Source of the DNA: Hyphomonas sp. Mor2
Lineage (GTDB): Bacteria > Pseudomonadota > Alphaproteobacteria > Caulobacterales > Hyphomonadaceae
Assembly (NCBI RefSeq): GCF_001854405.1
Contig: NZ_CP017718.1
Coordinates: 868,001-932,000 of the forward strand
DNA length: 64,000 nt
Reading direction: 5' to 3'
Program-made: the position numbers and the translations under genes
The notes under the pieces: model-generated
Databases searched by the model: none
Seen by the model: the letters and a program-made list of their open reading frames with translations, nothing else
What the model was told of the DNA's origin: nothing
In this document: positions 55,519 to 63,862 of the stretch, one piece after another
How positions within the stretch are numbered: position 1 is the first letter of the stretch
Layout of the letters: each line of letters opens with the position of its first letter

Positions 55519-56679
55519 ATGCCGCAAGCGAGCGCCCCTCCCCATATGCCGCGCCGGACTCAGAAAGAGTGCTGCTACACCTCCGCGGTAGATGCAGACG
55601 CAACCTATTGCGGGGATTGCGGGAAACCGCTGATCCGGTGCATGGCGGCGGAAGAGTGTGGCGGGTTATTGGATGATGAGGGATTGTGCACGGTCTGTGT
55701 GTCGCCGCATGTCCAGGTGGATTCCGGCGCTCTGAAAGTCGCCAAGGTCGGCGGCGCGGTCGCGCTGCCCGTTTCGATCGCCAATGTGTCCGTGGTCGGA
55801 CGCCCAATCTTCGTGACGCGCATCTGGAGCCGCGAAGCATCGGGCGAATGGCGAACCGAGAGTCTCGGTTGGGAACGCCTCGACGCCGGACAGACTCGGC
55901 CGGTCTCGATTACGGCCCGAAACCTCGATCGCGCGGGCGCCCATAATATTGAAGTCCTGGTGGAAGTCGCCAGCCGGTGGCGCTGGCGCGAAGAGCGCTA
56001 CGCGTTTGCGGCTTCGTTGCGGCTCCACGTCAAGGCGGAAGACAAGTCCGTCGGGCCGACCGTGACGGTGGGGGGTACAGAAGCGGGCCACGGCAACACC
56101 GTCTATATCTCGGGCAAGACCGAGACGTCCGCTGAACTGGAAACCACCGCCGAAGCACTCCACCTGGTCATGGAGCGCGTAGAGGTGGAAGAGCGCCGCC
56201 TCGGTATTCGCGGAATCAGCAAGGACCTCGCCGTCTCGCGCGGCGTGTCCGTGCAATGGCGCGGGTTCGCGCCGGAACACGTCCCAAGCGACGGCCCAAT
56301 TCTGACAGCAGACAGTCTGCTTTCGGTGGGCCGCGCGCGCGGGCGACAAGCGGGCGGAACAGGGGACGTCCGCCTGCTTGTCGAATCCCAGGACGGGACG
56401 CTGGATGAGGATCTCAGCCGGCTGATCTCGCGGCGTCATTTCGAGCTTTATATCGAATGTGATCGTTTGATGCTGCGGGTCACCGGGAGTGGCGGCCTTC
56501 GCGTCGATGGCGACGCGTTCGGTCCGGGGAAGGTGGTCGCCTTGAACGATGGCGCGCGGATCAGTCCGGTGGTCAAGGCGCCTGATGCGCTCTCGCTCCG
56601 GGTCCAGTTTCACGCGGAACACAAAACAGTCACCCAGGTCACCGTCACACGGTCACCTGCCAGAGGACAAGGAACCTAG
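55519..56679 (+). CDS. Zinc-ribbon / beta-domain / FHA protein
   Basis: A 386-residue cytoplasmic protein. Residues 18-60 hold eight cysteines (18, 19, 31, 34, 41, 47, 57, 60), consistent with a double zinc ribbon; ~65-175 look like a beta-sandwich; ~262-365 form an FHA domain with SVGR (269-272) and the phosphothreonine-binding SRRH (304-307). FHA domains bind phosphorylated Thr, so the kinase encoded next is a likely partner. The frame opens at 55441 inside the SPFH gene, but the ATG at 55519, 2 nt after that stop, fits the cysteine domain. Confidence 0.78.
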   Translation: MPQASAPPHMPRRTQKECCYTSAVDADATYCGDCGKPLIRCMAAEECGGLLDDEGLCTVCVSPHVQVDSGALKVAKVGGAVALPVSIANVSVVGRPIFVTRIWSREASGEWRTESLGWERLDAGQTRPVSITARNLDRAGAHNIEVLVEVASRWRWREERYAFAASLRLHVKAEDKSVGPTVTVGGTEAGHGNTVYISGKTETSAELETTAEALHLVMERVEVEERRLGIRGISKDLAVSRGVSVQWRGFAPEHVPSDGPILTADSLLSVGRARGRQAGGTGDVRLLVESQDGTLDEDLSRLISRRHFELYIECDRLMLRVTGSGGLRVDGDAFGPGKVVALNDGARISPVVKAPDALSLRVQFHAEHKTVTQVTVTRSPARGQGT

Positions 56680-56682
56680 GCC

Positions 56683-58275
56683 ATGGCTCATTGCGGAAAT
56701 TGCGGCGCAAAGGTCGATGCAGACGCCAAATTCTGTCCCGATTGCGGACACCAGCTGGATGCCCCTGCTGCAGAGGTGGTGGAAAGCACGATGATGACGG
56801 TGGGCGGGCTGGAAACGCTCGCAGACGCCCCGACACAGGATGACCGTTCAAGCTCAGCCGCGGTCCTTGAGGCAGGCACTCAGTTCGCCGATCGCTACAC
56901 AATCGAAGAAATTGTCGGACGGGGCGGCATGGGCGTCGTCTATCGCGCAACCGACAAATTGAGTGAGAAGACAGTGGCGCTCAAACTGATCCGGCCGGAA
57001 CGCCTGTCCGGGACCAATGCGATCAAGAAACTGATCGCTGAGGGAATTACCGCGCGCGATATTCGCCACCCAAATATCGTCGCGGTTTATGATGTCGGCG
57101 AGTCAGACGGACAGCCCTTTGTCTCGATGGAATATCTCGGCGGGCAGTCGCTGCGGGCCTGGCATCGCCAGAAGACCCAGGATCGGGAAGACATCAGTCT
57201 GATCGTGGCCTGCCGGATCATTGCCGAGACGCTGAAAGGATTGAGCGCCGCCCATGAGGCCGGCGTGATTCACCGCGATCTCAAGCCCGAGAACATCGTT
57301 CTGACCGGCGAACCCACAGATGAAGCAGCGCCTTTGAAGATTCTCGATTTCGGGATCGCGCGGGCGACCGGTGGCGCACAGGATAGTGGGACGGGAACCG
57401 GGACCGGGTTGGGCACGCCCCTATACATGGCGCCGGAGCAGATCACCAATCCCGATAGTGCGGGTCCCGCAGCTGATTTCTATTCCCTGTCGGTCATGTT
57501 TTACGAGTTACTCATGGATGTGGTCCCGCAAGGACACTGGCAGCCACCATCGGGCGGTCGCTCAGATGTGCCAACCGGCATCGACGCCTTGATAGAACGG
57601 GGCTTGTCGAACCGGCCCGCCAATCGACCGCAAACAGCCAAGGACTATCTCGAAGCACTGGAGCTCGCCTTCGCTGGACGCGATATGAATTTCAACAAAC
57701 CCAGTGGACCGACGAGTGACATTCCGGTCGCGAAAATTCTCAAATGGTCAGGGGTCGCGCTGGGCGGCGTCCTGGCGCTCGGCGTCATCGGCATGATGAT
57801 TCCGGATGATGGCGGTATGACCGACCCGTGTGACGGATTGTTCGGCCAAGAGCGTGCCCTTTGCTTGGGAGAGGTGTGGGACGATCCGGTTCCTGACCCG
57901 ATACCGAGGCCTGGGCCAGATCCAGATCCTGTTCCCGACCCGCGGCTGCCGACCCTGGCGGACCTTTCTGGCCAGTGGAATGATGGCCTTGGCACAACCT
58001 ATTCGATGCGGGTGCGTTCGAATGGGCAGTTCTCTGGCTCCGGCCGCAGCGCCGATGGTTACAATCTGCAGATCTCGGGCTCTTTCTCCGGGGCCAACGG
58101 CTCCTACACTTTGCAGGCACCTGAACTTGGTCTGACGTTTCAGGGGCGCCTGGTCTGGGATCGCAATTGCCACATCAATTTCCAGACGCTCGATCCGTTC
58201 AGCGGCGTGGTTCTCGAACAGGGACAGATGCATGTGAACCATGCGCCCGGTGGTCCGTGTCCGGTGTTGCGATGA
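56683..58275 (+). CDS. Zinc-ribbon Ser/Thr protein kinase with one span and a beta-rich tail
   Basis: A 530-residue kinase. A zinc ribbon (Cys4, Cys7, Cys18, Cys21) comes first. The kinase domain spans about 72-330: GRGGMGVVYRA, Lys101, HRDLKPEN (Asp199), DFGIA (222-226) and APE (250-252), all intact. A single span lies at about 353-373, then a Pro/Asp linker (~400-422) and a small beta-rich domain (428-530) predicted to be periplasmic. The last domain resembles the end of the protein at 60549-61145. It lies 3 nt after the FHA gene. Confidence 0.88.
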   Translation: MAHCGNCGAKVDADAKFCPDCGHQLDAPAAEVVESTMMTVGGLETLADAPTQDDRSSSAAVLEAGTQFADRYTIEEIVGRGGMGVVYRATDKLSEKTVALKLIRPERLSGTNAIKKLIAEGITARDIRHPNIVAVYDVGESDGQPFVSMEYLGGQSLRAWHRQKTQDREDISLIVACRIIAETLKGLSAAHEAGVIHRDLKPENIVLTGEPTDEAAPLKILDFGIARATGGAQDSGTGTGTGLGTPLYMAPEQITNPDSAGPAADFYSLSVMFYELLMDVVPQGHWQPPSGGRSDVPTGIDALIERGLSNRPANRPQTAKDYLEALELAFAGRDMNFNKPSGPTSDIPVAKILKWSGVALGGVLALGVIGMMIPDDGGMTDPCDGLFGQERALCLGEVWDDPVPDPIPRPGPDPDPVPDPRLPTLADLSGQWNDGLGTTYSMRVRSNGQFSGSGRSADGYNLQISGSFSGANGSYTLQAPELGLTFQGRLVWDRNCHINFQTLDPFSGVVLEQGQMHVNHAPGGPCPVLR

Positions 58276-58305
58276 ACGCGCCAATTCATACCCGGAGGTC
58301 TTGCC

Positions 58306-59382
58306 ATGTCCGAATGCTATAACTGCAAGTCACCCTTGCCCGTCTTCTCGTACATTTGCGGCATTTGCGGCGCAAACAATACGCCGGTCGGCGCTGACCT
58401 CACCCCCGTAGACCTTAGTGATGGAGGACCCAACATGTCCGACAAGTGGAGCGAATACAGTCTTAACGGGTGTCTATTTGAAGACGCCCCCAAACCTTCG
58501 CCCATGCTGGGCGCGCCATCAGCTGATCTGCCGCAACGAATTGATCTGCGTATGCATTGCCCACCGGTCGAGAGCCAGTTGACGACCAATTCCTGCGTGG
58601 CCAATGCGGTGGTCAGCGCGCTGGAAATTCATCAGAAGAAGGTAGGCCTGCCGCTCACGGACATGTCGCGTCTGTTCGTCTATTACAATGCGCGTTCATT
58701 GGCCGGGAATCAGATGCAGGATACGGGCAGTCTGATCCATCACGGCATGGCCGCGGTGTTGGCATATGGCGCCTGCGAAGAGCGGCTATGGCCCTTCGAA
58801 CCGGCCATGGTCATGGCGCAACCACCGGCCAATTGCTACGAAAACGCGATGCAGTACGAGGCGGTGCAATACGCAAGAACACCGCGTGGTGCGCCGGCGC
58901 TTGCAGCTCTGGCACAAGGACTGCCTGTCGTGTTCGGCATGTCGGCACCGGCAGTCTATTTCGAAATCGCCGCGCAAACCGGTGCGATGCCACGTCCCGA
59001 TCAATTGCCGCCACAAGTCCAGCCACCGACCGGACATGCCATGATCATTGTCGGCTACGACCTGTCGGACAAGACCTATCTGGTGCGCAATAGCTGGGGC
59101 CCAATGTGGGCCGATCAGGGCTATTGTCGGATCCCGTTCGAGACCATGGATACCTGGGCACGGGCGGAAGAATTCTGGACCATCGGCGCCATCGAACAGG
59201 CCGAAGGGTTTGCACTCTCCGGACCAAGCATGATCGACGCCATGAAAGGCGTGGGCGTGTCACAAGCGACTCTCGACGCAGCCGCATCGGGGCTCGGCCG
59301 CCTGAAAGGTGATTTGCGCGCCCGCCTGTCCAGTGACCTGGAAACCGCCAAGCGCGATTTCAAGAAACGCCTGCGGGACTAG
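58306..59382 (+). CDS. Papain-like (C1A) cysteine protease with N-terminal zinc ribbon
   Basis: A 358-residue protein. Residues 4-21 form a zinc ribbon (Cys4, Cys7, Cys18, Cys21). The protease domain (~75-300) has Gln91, catalytic Cys97 in TTNSCVANAVV, His244 in GHAMIIVGYD and Asn262 in VRNSWGPMWADQGYC, the full papain triad and oxyanion Gln. No signal peptide or pro-domain is seen, so it is predicted to be cytoplasmic. A GGAGG 7 nt before the ATG supports this start; a second equally good one precedes in-frame Met44. The C-terminus is a polar helix. Targets may be operon partners. Confidence 0.85.
   Translation: MSECYNCKSPLPVFSYICGICGANNTPVGADLTPVDLSDGGPNMSDKWSEYSLNGCLFEDAPKPSPMLGAPSADLPQRIDLRMHCPPVESQLTTNSCVANAVVSALEIHQKKVGLPLTDMSRLFVYYNARSLAGNQMQDTGSLIHHGMAAVLAYGACEERLWPFEPAMVMAQPPANCYENAMQYEAVQYARTPRGAPALAALAQGLPVVFGMSAPAVYFEIAAQTGAMPRPDQLPPQVQPPTGHAMIIVGYDLSDKTYLVRNSWGPMWADQGYCRIPFETMDTWARAEEFWTIGAIEQAEGFALSGPSMIDAMKGVGVSQATLDAAASGLGRLKGDLRARLSSDLETAKRDFKKRLRD
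58423..58437 (+). promoter_or_regulatory. Internal ribosome-binding site and second start in the protease gene
   Basis: GGAGG at 58423-58427, a 7-nt spacer and ATG at 58435 form a site as good as the main one. The ATG is in frame and corresponds to Met44, giving a 315-residue protease without the zinc ribbon. Two products from one gene are inferred. Confidence 0.5.
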
Positions 59383-59395
59383 GAAGGGGGGAGAA

Positions 59396-60487
59396 ATGAA
59401 ACGGGGACTCATTGAACTTGCGCTTTCGGCGCTGGCACTTGGCCTGTCCGGATGCGCTACCAGCTATGGCGCGAAGACGATCGTGCCGTCAGGCTATAAC
59501 TATAATACGGCGATCGCGGACTCGAAGGATCAGCAATTATTGCTCAATCTGGTTCGATTGAGATATCGCGACACTGTCGTGTTCATGAACATCACCAGTG
59601 TGACGACCCAGCATCAATACTCAGCCGGGCTGTCGGCGGAGAATGCCATCCCGTTTCGCCGCGCGAGTGATGGCGCCTCCGTGATCACGCCGAGCGCCGG
59701 ATATTCTGAGACTCCGACCATCTCGTACGCCCCGGTGACAGGCACGGAGTTCGCGACCAATCTGCTGTCGCCCATATCGGCAGAGACGATCGTGTTGCTG
59801 GCCAATTCCGGGTGGAGCATCGAGCGCTTGATGACCTGCTGCGTCGAGCGCCTGGGACGATTGTCGAACGCGCCGAGCGCGTCTGGCCCGACGCCGCCTG
59901 TCTTGCCGAACAATCAGGAATTTCGGCGCCTCGCCAGGTTGCTCCGCCAGCTTCAGATGGGCGAACAGGTTTATGTCGAGCAAGTCCCCGCCGATGATGG
60001 CGCCGAGCCTGAGACGCACCTGTCTGTGAATGCCGCCCCTGGACCAGAATGCGATGACCTCAAACATTTGCTCGGGATTGAGTCCTGCCAGGCGAAACTC
60101 AATCTGGTGGCTCGCGGCATGGCCGATGAAGACGCCGCGCTTCTGGCGCAAACGCGCACGGTTCTCGGCGCACTCTATAACTTGTCGCATGCGGTCAGTG
60201 TTCCGGCCGTGCATGAAGCTGAGGGGCTGGTGACAGACAGCCGGATTGAGTCCGGCGAGACATCGACCTGGCGCGCTTTTCTCGGTGAGCAGTTTCAGGT
60301 CAAAAATTCGAAACAGGAACCTGACCGAGCCTTCGTGAAAATCCAGTATCGAGATCACTGGTTCTGGATCGATGATAGCGACCTGGAATCCAAGACCACG
60401 TTCAATCTGATCCTGTTCCTACTCTCTCTGCAATCGGCGGCCAGCGAGGGTGCAACCCCGCTCCTGACGGTCAGCGCCTCCAGATAA
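59396..60487 (+). CDS. Lipoprotein of unknown family
   Basis: A 363-residue protein with a lipoprotein signal ending in LSGC (Cys20); Ala-Thr follow, so outer-membrane sorting is possible. The first mature part contains DSKDQQLLLNLVRLRYRDTV, a pattern I believe occurs in uncharacterised lipoproteins of many Gram-negatives, but I cannot name a family. GGGGGAG precedes the ATG; the longer frame opening at 59309 lies inside the protease gene. Four cysteines in the middle could form disulfides. It could be the envelope sensor of this operon. Confidence 0.75.
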   Translation: MKRGLIELALSALALGLSGCATSYGAKTIVPSGYNYNTAIADSKDQQLLLNLVRLRYRDTVVFMNITSVTTQHQYSAGLSAENAIPFRRASDGASVITPSAGYSETPTISYAPVTGTEFATNLLSPISAETIVLLANSGWSIERLMTCCVERLGRLSNAPSASGPTPPVLPNNQEFRRLARLLRQLQMGEQVYVEQVPADDGAEPETHLSVNAAPGPECDDLKHLLGIESCQAKLNLVARGMADEDAALLAQTRTVLGALYNLSHAVSVPAVHEAEGLVTDSRIESGETSTWRAFLGEQFQVKNSKQEPDRAFVKIQYRDHWFWIDDSDLESKTTFNLILFLLSLQSAASEGATPLLTVSASR

Positions 60488-60548
60488 CCCAGAGGTCTGG
60501 CCCGTTTTTCCGTCAGGCTACGCCTTTTACATTAGGAGGACCAATCCG

Positions 60549-61145
60549 ATGACAGATGACAAGTTCGATTCCTTGAGACAACGCGTAGAAGCGCGGCGAC
60601 TGGCAGCCTCTCGCAAACTGCAACAGACACTGGGCAAGTCGGGTTCGCTCGCCCAATCGAGTGCACCGCCGACGGCTGACACCCCTGTCGATCAGGTACG
60701 GTTGCAGGCCGCCAGTGCGCCGTTTCAAGGCGATGTGGAAACCGTTCCGATCGGAGCGCCGACCCCATATGGCGACGAACCAGCGGTTGCGGCCAAGCGG
60801 CCGGATGCGCCAACTGGCAGATGGCGCTGTATCGTGCACAGCAGCGTCGTATCCATCGACCTGATCGCAAACATCGCCGCCGATGGAAGCTTGTCCGGCC
60901 AAGGGACGATCATCTATGTGGCCACCAACCGGATCTATCAGGTTTCCGGCCAGGGGGACTGGACGGCCTTGCCGCCAGACCCGTCATCGCCGAACTGGTT
61001 GTTCAAGTTCAGACTACAGCCCTCCAATCATGCCATTTTCAGCTGGTTCGCCACCCCGACCAGCTCCCCAAATCACATGACCAACCGGTTCGTGGTGCCA
61101 AATAATGGCGGTGTCGTGGAAACCAATTGCGAGCGGATCGGCTGA
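60549..61145 (+). CDS. Small protein with beta-rich domain, unrecognised
   Basis: A 198-residue protein with a strong AGGAGGA ribosome-binding site 61 nt after the lipoprotein gene. Residues 1-30 form a charged helix, 31-88 are a low-complexity Ala/Pro/Gln linker and 89-198 a beta-rich domain starting with GRWRC and containing DGSLSGQG and QVSGQGDW. The pattern resembles the kinase tail (GQWN, NGQFSGSG, QISGSFS). No signal peptide is seen. Last gene of the operon. Confidence 0.65.
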   Translation: MTDDKFDSLRQRVEARRLAASRKLQQTLGKSGSLAQSSAPPTADTPVDQVRLQAASAPFQGDVETVPIGAPTPYGDEPAVAAKRPDAPTGRWRCIVHSSVVSIDLIANIAADGSLSGQGTIIYVATNRIYQVSGQGDWTALPPDPSSPNWLFKFRLQPSNHAIFSWFATPTSSPNHMTNRFVVPNNGGVVETNCERIG

Positions 61146-61195
61146 GCAGACGCTATTCCGAATCAGAGGGCAGGGCGATCGCCGCCGACCGGTCT

Positions 61196-61954
61196 TTACA
61201 TCGGGAAAATCGTGTGGCCGCCGTCCATGACCATGCCTTGGCCCGTCATGAAGTCGCTATGCTTCGAAGCGAGGAAGACAGCGACCCCCTCCATATCTTC
61301 CAGCGTTCCGATCCGGCCGATCGCAGCGCGTCGACGCGCGGACTCCTGAAACGCCTGGCTTGTCGTCAGAGACATTTCCGTTTCGATGAAGCCGGGCAAT
61401 ATGGCATTGACCCGGATGCCAGAGCGTCCGAGCTCAACCGCCAGCGCTTGTACAAGGCCAAGCACAGCCGCCGTGGTGGTGGAATAGCCCGCGGCTCCGC
61501 CGGTTCCCATTAGCGCGGCGACTGAAGAGGTCACGATGAGGCGACCGCCTTCGCCGCGTTGCAGCATGTGCTCTGTGACCGGCGCCCAGGTCTGGACCAC
61601 GCTCATCAGGTTGAGATCGATCGTATCCAGCCAGGCCTGTCTATCGGTTTGATGCGACAGACCGCGATATCCGCCACCGCCAGCATTTGCGAAACAGGAA
61701 TCGACTTTGTCGAACCGTGCAATTGTGGCTTCGAAGGCTGACGCGACTTGAGCTTCATCTGTGACGTCACAGACAAAGGCTTCAACCTCACCGCCGAGTG
61801 CGGTCAGTTCCTCTACCGCCTTGGCATTCTTCTCCGCGTTGCGCCCCCAGATCGCGACTTTGGCGCCGCACTTCACTAACCCACGACCAAACGCGAGTCC
61901 CACACCACCATTGCCTCCGGTAACCAGAGCGACGTCCCCTGACAAATCGAACAT
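61196..61954 (-). CDS. SDR-family oxidoreductase
   Basis: A 252-residue classical short-chain dehydrogenase/reductase. ALVTGGNGGVGLAFGRGL binds NAD(P), FANAGGGG follows, the catalytic Ser is in IVTSSVAALMG and the Tyr-x3 motif region is AAGYSTTTAAVLGLV (Lys position is Ala/Thr-rich, see findings). The C-terminal GFIETEMSLTT and GQGMVMDGGHTIFP are typical. AGGGG 5 nt before the ATG at 61954 supports this start over 62023. It converges with the signalling operon. Substrate unknown. Confidence 0.85.
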   Translation of the reverse strand: MFDLSGDVALVTGGNGGVGLAFGRGLVKCGAKVAIWGRNAEKNAKAVEELTALGGEVEAFVCDVTDEAQVASAFEATIARFDKVDSCFANAGGGGYRGLSHQTDRQAWLDTIDLNLMSVVQTWAPVTEHMLQRGEGGRLIVTSSVAALMGTGGAAGYSTTTAAVLGLVQALAVELGRSGIRVNAILPGFIETEMSLTTSQAFQESARRRAAIGRIGTLEDMEGVAVFLASKHSDFMTGQGMVMDGGHTIFPM

Positions 61955-62110
61955 ATCTACCCCTAAGTTGGCCCGTCTCCACCGACTCCTAATACGACAA
62001 ATCGTCAGTAACAATCCCTTCAATGCGATCTTCAGGATGAAAATTACGTGCGAAATGGATCAAAGCTCCATTACGTGGATCAATGGGCGCTTTTTTCCTT
62101 ATGTTGGCGC

Positions 62111-63832
62111 TTATTCAGTTGATGACGTCGGGGCGTGATCTCTGGATCGAAGGGCCCGCATCCAGATCAAGGCAAGCGCCCCTGCCAGAGCTGCATTCAA
62201 GGCCCAATATGTGCCCCCGAGCCGGGCACCTGCCAGTCCAATTGGGGAAAACAACAGATACAGAGCGACGACCATGGCCAGCAGGGTGGCCGATACCGGC
62301 AATGTATACCGCCACGGCGTCAGGCTGACTTTTTCATTGCGCTCAAACGTCCACGGAGTCTCACGAGGGGATAGATATCCGCAGGTCATCATGATCGCGA
62401 CTTCGAGCGCGAACAGGATGGCGTAGAGATGCAGGAAATGGATGGTGACATAATCGTTGAAGGCGAACTTTAGCAGTCCATAGGCGAGCACATGAACGAC
62501 GATGACGATCTTGGCGCCGATTGCGGGGACTCGGCGCGTGAACAGTCCGACCAAGACGATGGCGATGATCGGGATGTTGTAGAAGCCGGTGAAAATTCGA
62601 ATGATCTGCCAAAGGCCTTCTGGCGCGAACCAGAGGAGCGGCGCCACGATGAAAGAGAACAGGGCGATCACGACACTGGCGATCATGGCGATTCTGACCG
62701 CGTGCTGATCACTAAGCGGCGATTGGCGGAGCGGCGCGTAGATGTCCAAGGTAAACATGGTCGCGGCGCTGTTCAGCAGCGAGTTGAACGAGGAAAACAC
62801 CGCGCCCATCAGGACCGCCAGGAAGAAACCCATCATCCAAATTGGGAAAACATCCCGGATCAGCGCCGGGTAGGCCTGGTCGATACTGGCCAGTCCCGGG
62901 CCGTAAAGGTGGAATGCGATGACGCCCGGAATCATCATGAAGAAGGGCACCAGGATCTTGAAGAACCCGGACATCAGGACGCCTTTCTGCCCCTCGGCCA
63001 GGTTGCGCGCAGCGAGCGTGCGCTGGATCACGTACTGGTTGGTGCACCAATAGAACAGATTGGCAAAGATCATGCCCGTAAACAGCGTTCCGAACGGCGT
63101 TGGGGCGGATGCATCGCCGATCGCATTGAGCTTCTCAGGTGCTTCGGACGCGATGGTCTTGAGACCAGAGAACAGGTTTCCGTCACCAAGGGCCATCAGG
63201 CCGAGCACCGGAACGGTCACACCGACGATCAACAGACCAATTCCATTGATCGTATCAGAGACCGCGACGGCTTTGAGACCGCCAAAGACAGCATAAATTG
63301 ATCCGACGATTCCGATCGTGACCACAGTGATGACCAGGGCTTCGAATTGCCCCACTCCCAAAATGGTCGGCACATCAAATAGTTTGATCACCGCGATCGA
63401 CCCGGAATAGAGCACCGAAGGGATCGTCACCAGGCCGTAACCGAGCATGAAGAGCAGCACTGAGAGTCGCTGAACGTCTTTGTCGAAGCGGTCGTTCAGG
63501 AATTGCGGCAGGGTTGTGAAAGCGCCTGCGAGATAGCGCGGCAGGAAAATCACTGCCATCGCTACCGTCGCGACTGCGGCGGTGACCTCCCACGCCATCG
63601 ACGACATGTTGGCGCCATAGGCCGAGCCGTTCAGCCCGATCAGTTGCTCCGCTGACAAGTTCGTCAGAAGCAGCGAGCCTGCAATGAAAATCCCGCCAAG
63701 ATTGCGGCCAGCCAGAAAGTAGCCGTCCTTGGAATTCACCTCGCCTTTGGAGCGCTGATACGCAATCCAGGCCACCAGCGCCATGAACATGACACAGGTC
63801 GAGAGTGTGAGTGTCAGATCAATGTGGCTCAT
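62111..63832 (-). CDS. Sodium:solute symporter (SSS family, sugar-type)
   Basis: A 573-residue transporter with about 14 spans. YFLAGRNLGGIFIAGSLLLTNLSAEQLIGLNGSAYG is typical of the solute:sodium symporters near sugar-acid and glycoside genes, and GGLKAVAVSDTINGIGLLIVG is the conserved mid-region. It is longer than ActP-type members of the family and differs from the symporter at 40674. Substrate (sugar, uronate or amino acid) cannot be told from the sequence. Confidence 0.88.
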   Translation of the reverse strand: MSHIDLTLTLSTCVMFMALVAWIAYQRSKGEVNSKDGYFLAGRNLGGIFIAGSLLLTNLSAEQLIGLNGSAYGANMSSMAWEVTAAVATVAMAVIFLPRYLAGAFTTLPQFLNDRFDKDVQRLSVLLFMLGYGLVTIPSVLYSGSIAVIKLFDVPTILGVGQFEALVITVVTIGIVGSIYAVFGGLKAVAVSDTINGIGLLIVGVTVPVLGLMALGDGNLFSGLKTIASEAPEKLNAIGDASAPTPFGTLFTGMIFANLFYWCTNQYVIQRTLAARNLAEGQKGVLMSGFFKILVPFFMMIPGVIAFHLYGPGLASIDQAYPALIRDVFPIWMMGFFLAVLMGAVFSSFNSLLNSAATMFTLDIYAPLRQSPLSDQHAVRIAMIASVVIALFSFIVAPLLWFAPEGLWQIIRIFTGFYNIPIIAIVLVGLFTRRVPAIGAKIVIVVHVLAYGLLKFAFNDYVTIHFLHLYAILFALEVAIMMTCGYLSPRETPWTFERNEKVSLTPWRYTLPVSATLLAMVVALYLLFSPIGLAGARLGGTYWALNAALAGALALIWMRALRSRDHAPTSSTE

Positions 63833-63862
63833 GAGTCGCCGCGAAGTCTCAGCATTGATCGA

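Noticed and set aside
52763-61145. Type VI secretion regulatory island
   Set aside because: FHA, kinase and phosphatase parallel the PpkA/PppA/Fha set, but no tss structural gene is present and the phosphatase is PPP-type rather than PP2C-type.
62087-62115. GGCGCTT motifs near the end of the symporter gene as a terminator
   Set aside because: The copies are direct, not inverted, so no hairpin forms.
62492-63301. 269-codon open frame opposite the second symporter
   Set aside because: Extremely His/Asp/Glu-rich translation, the usual mirror of hydrophobic codons.
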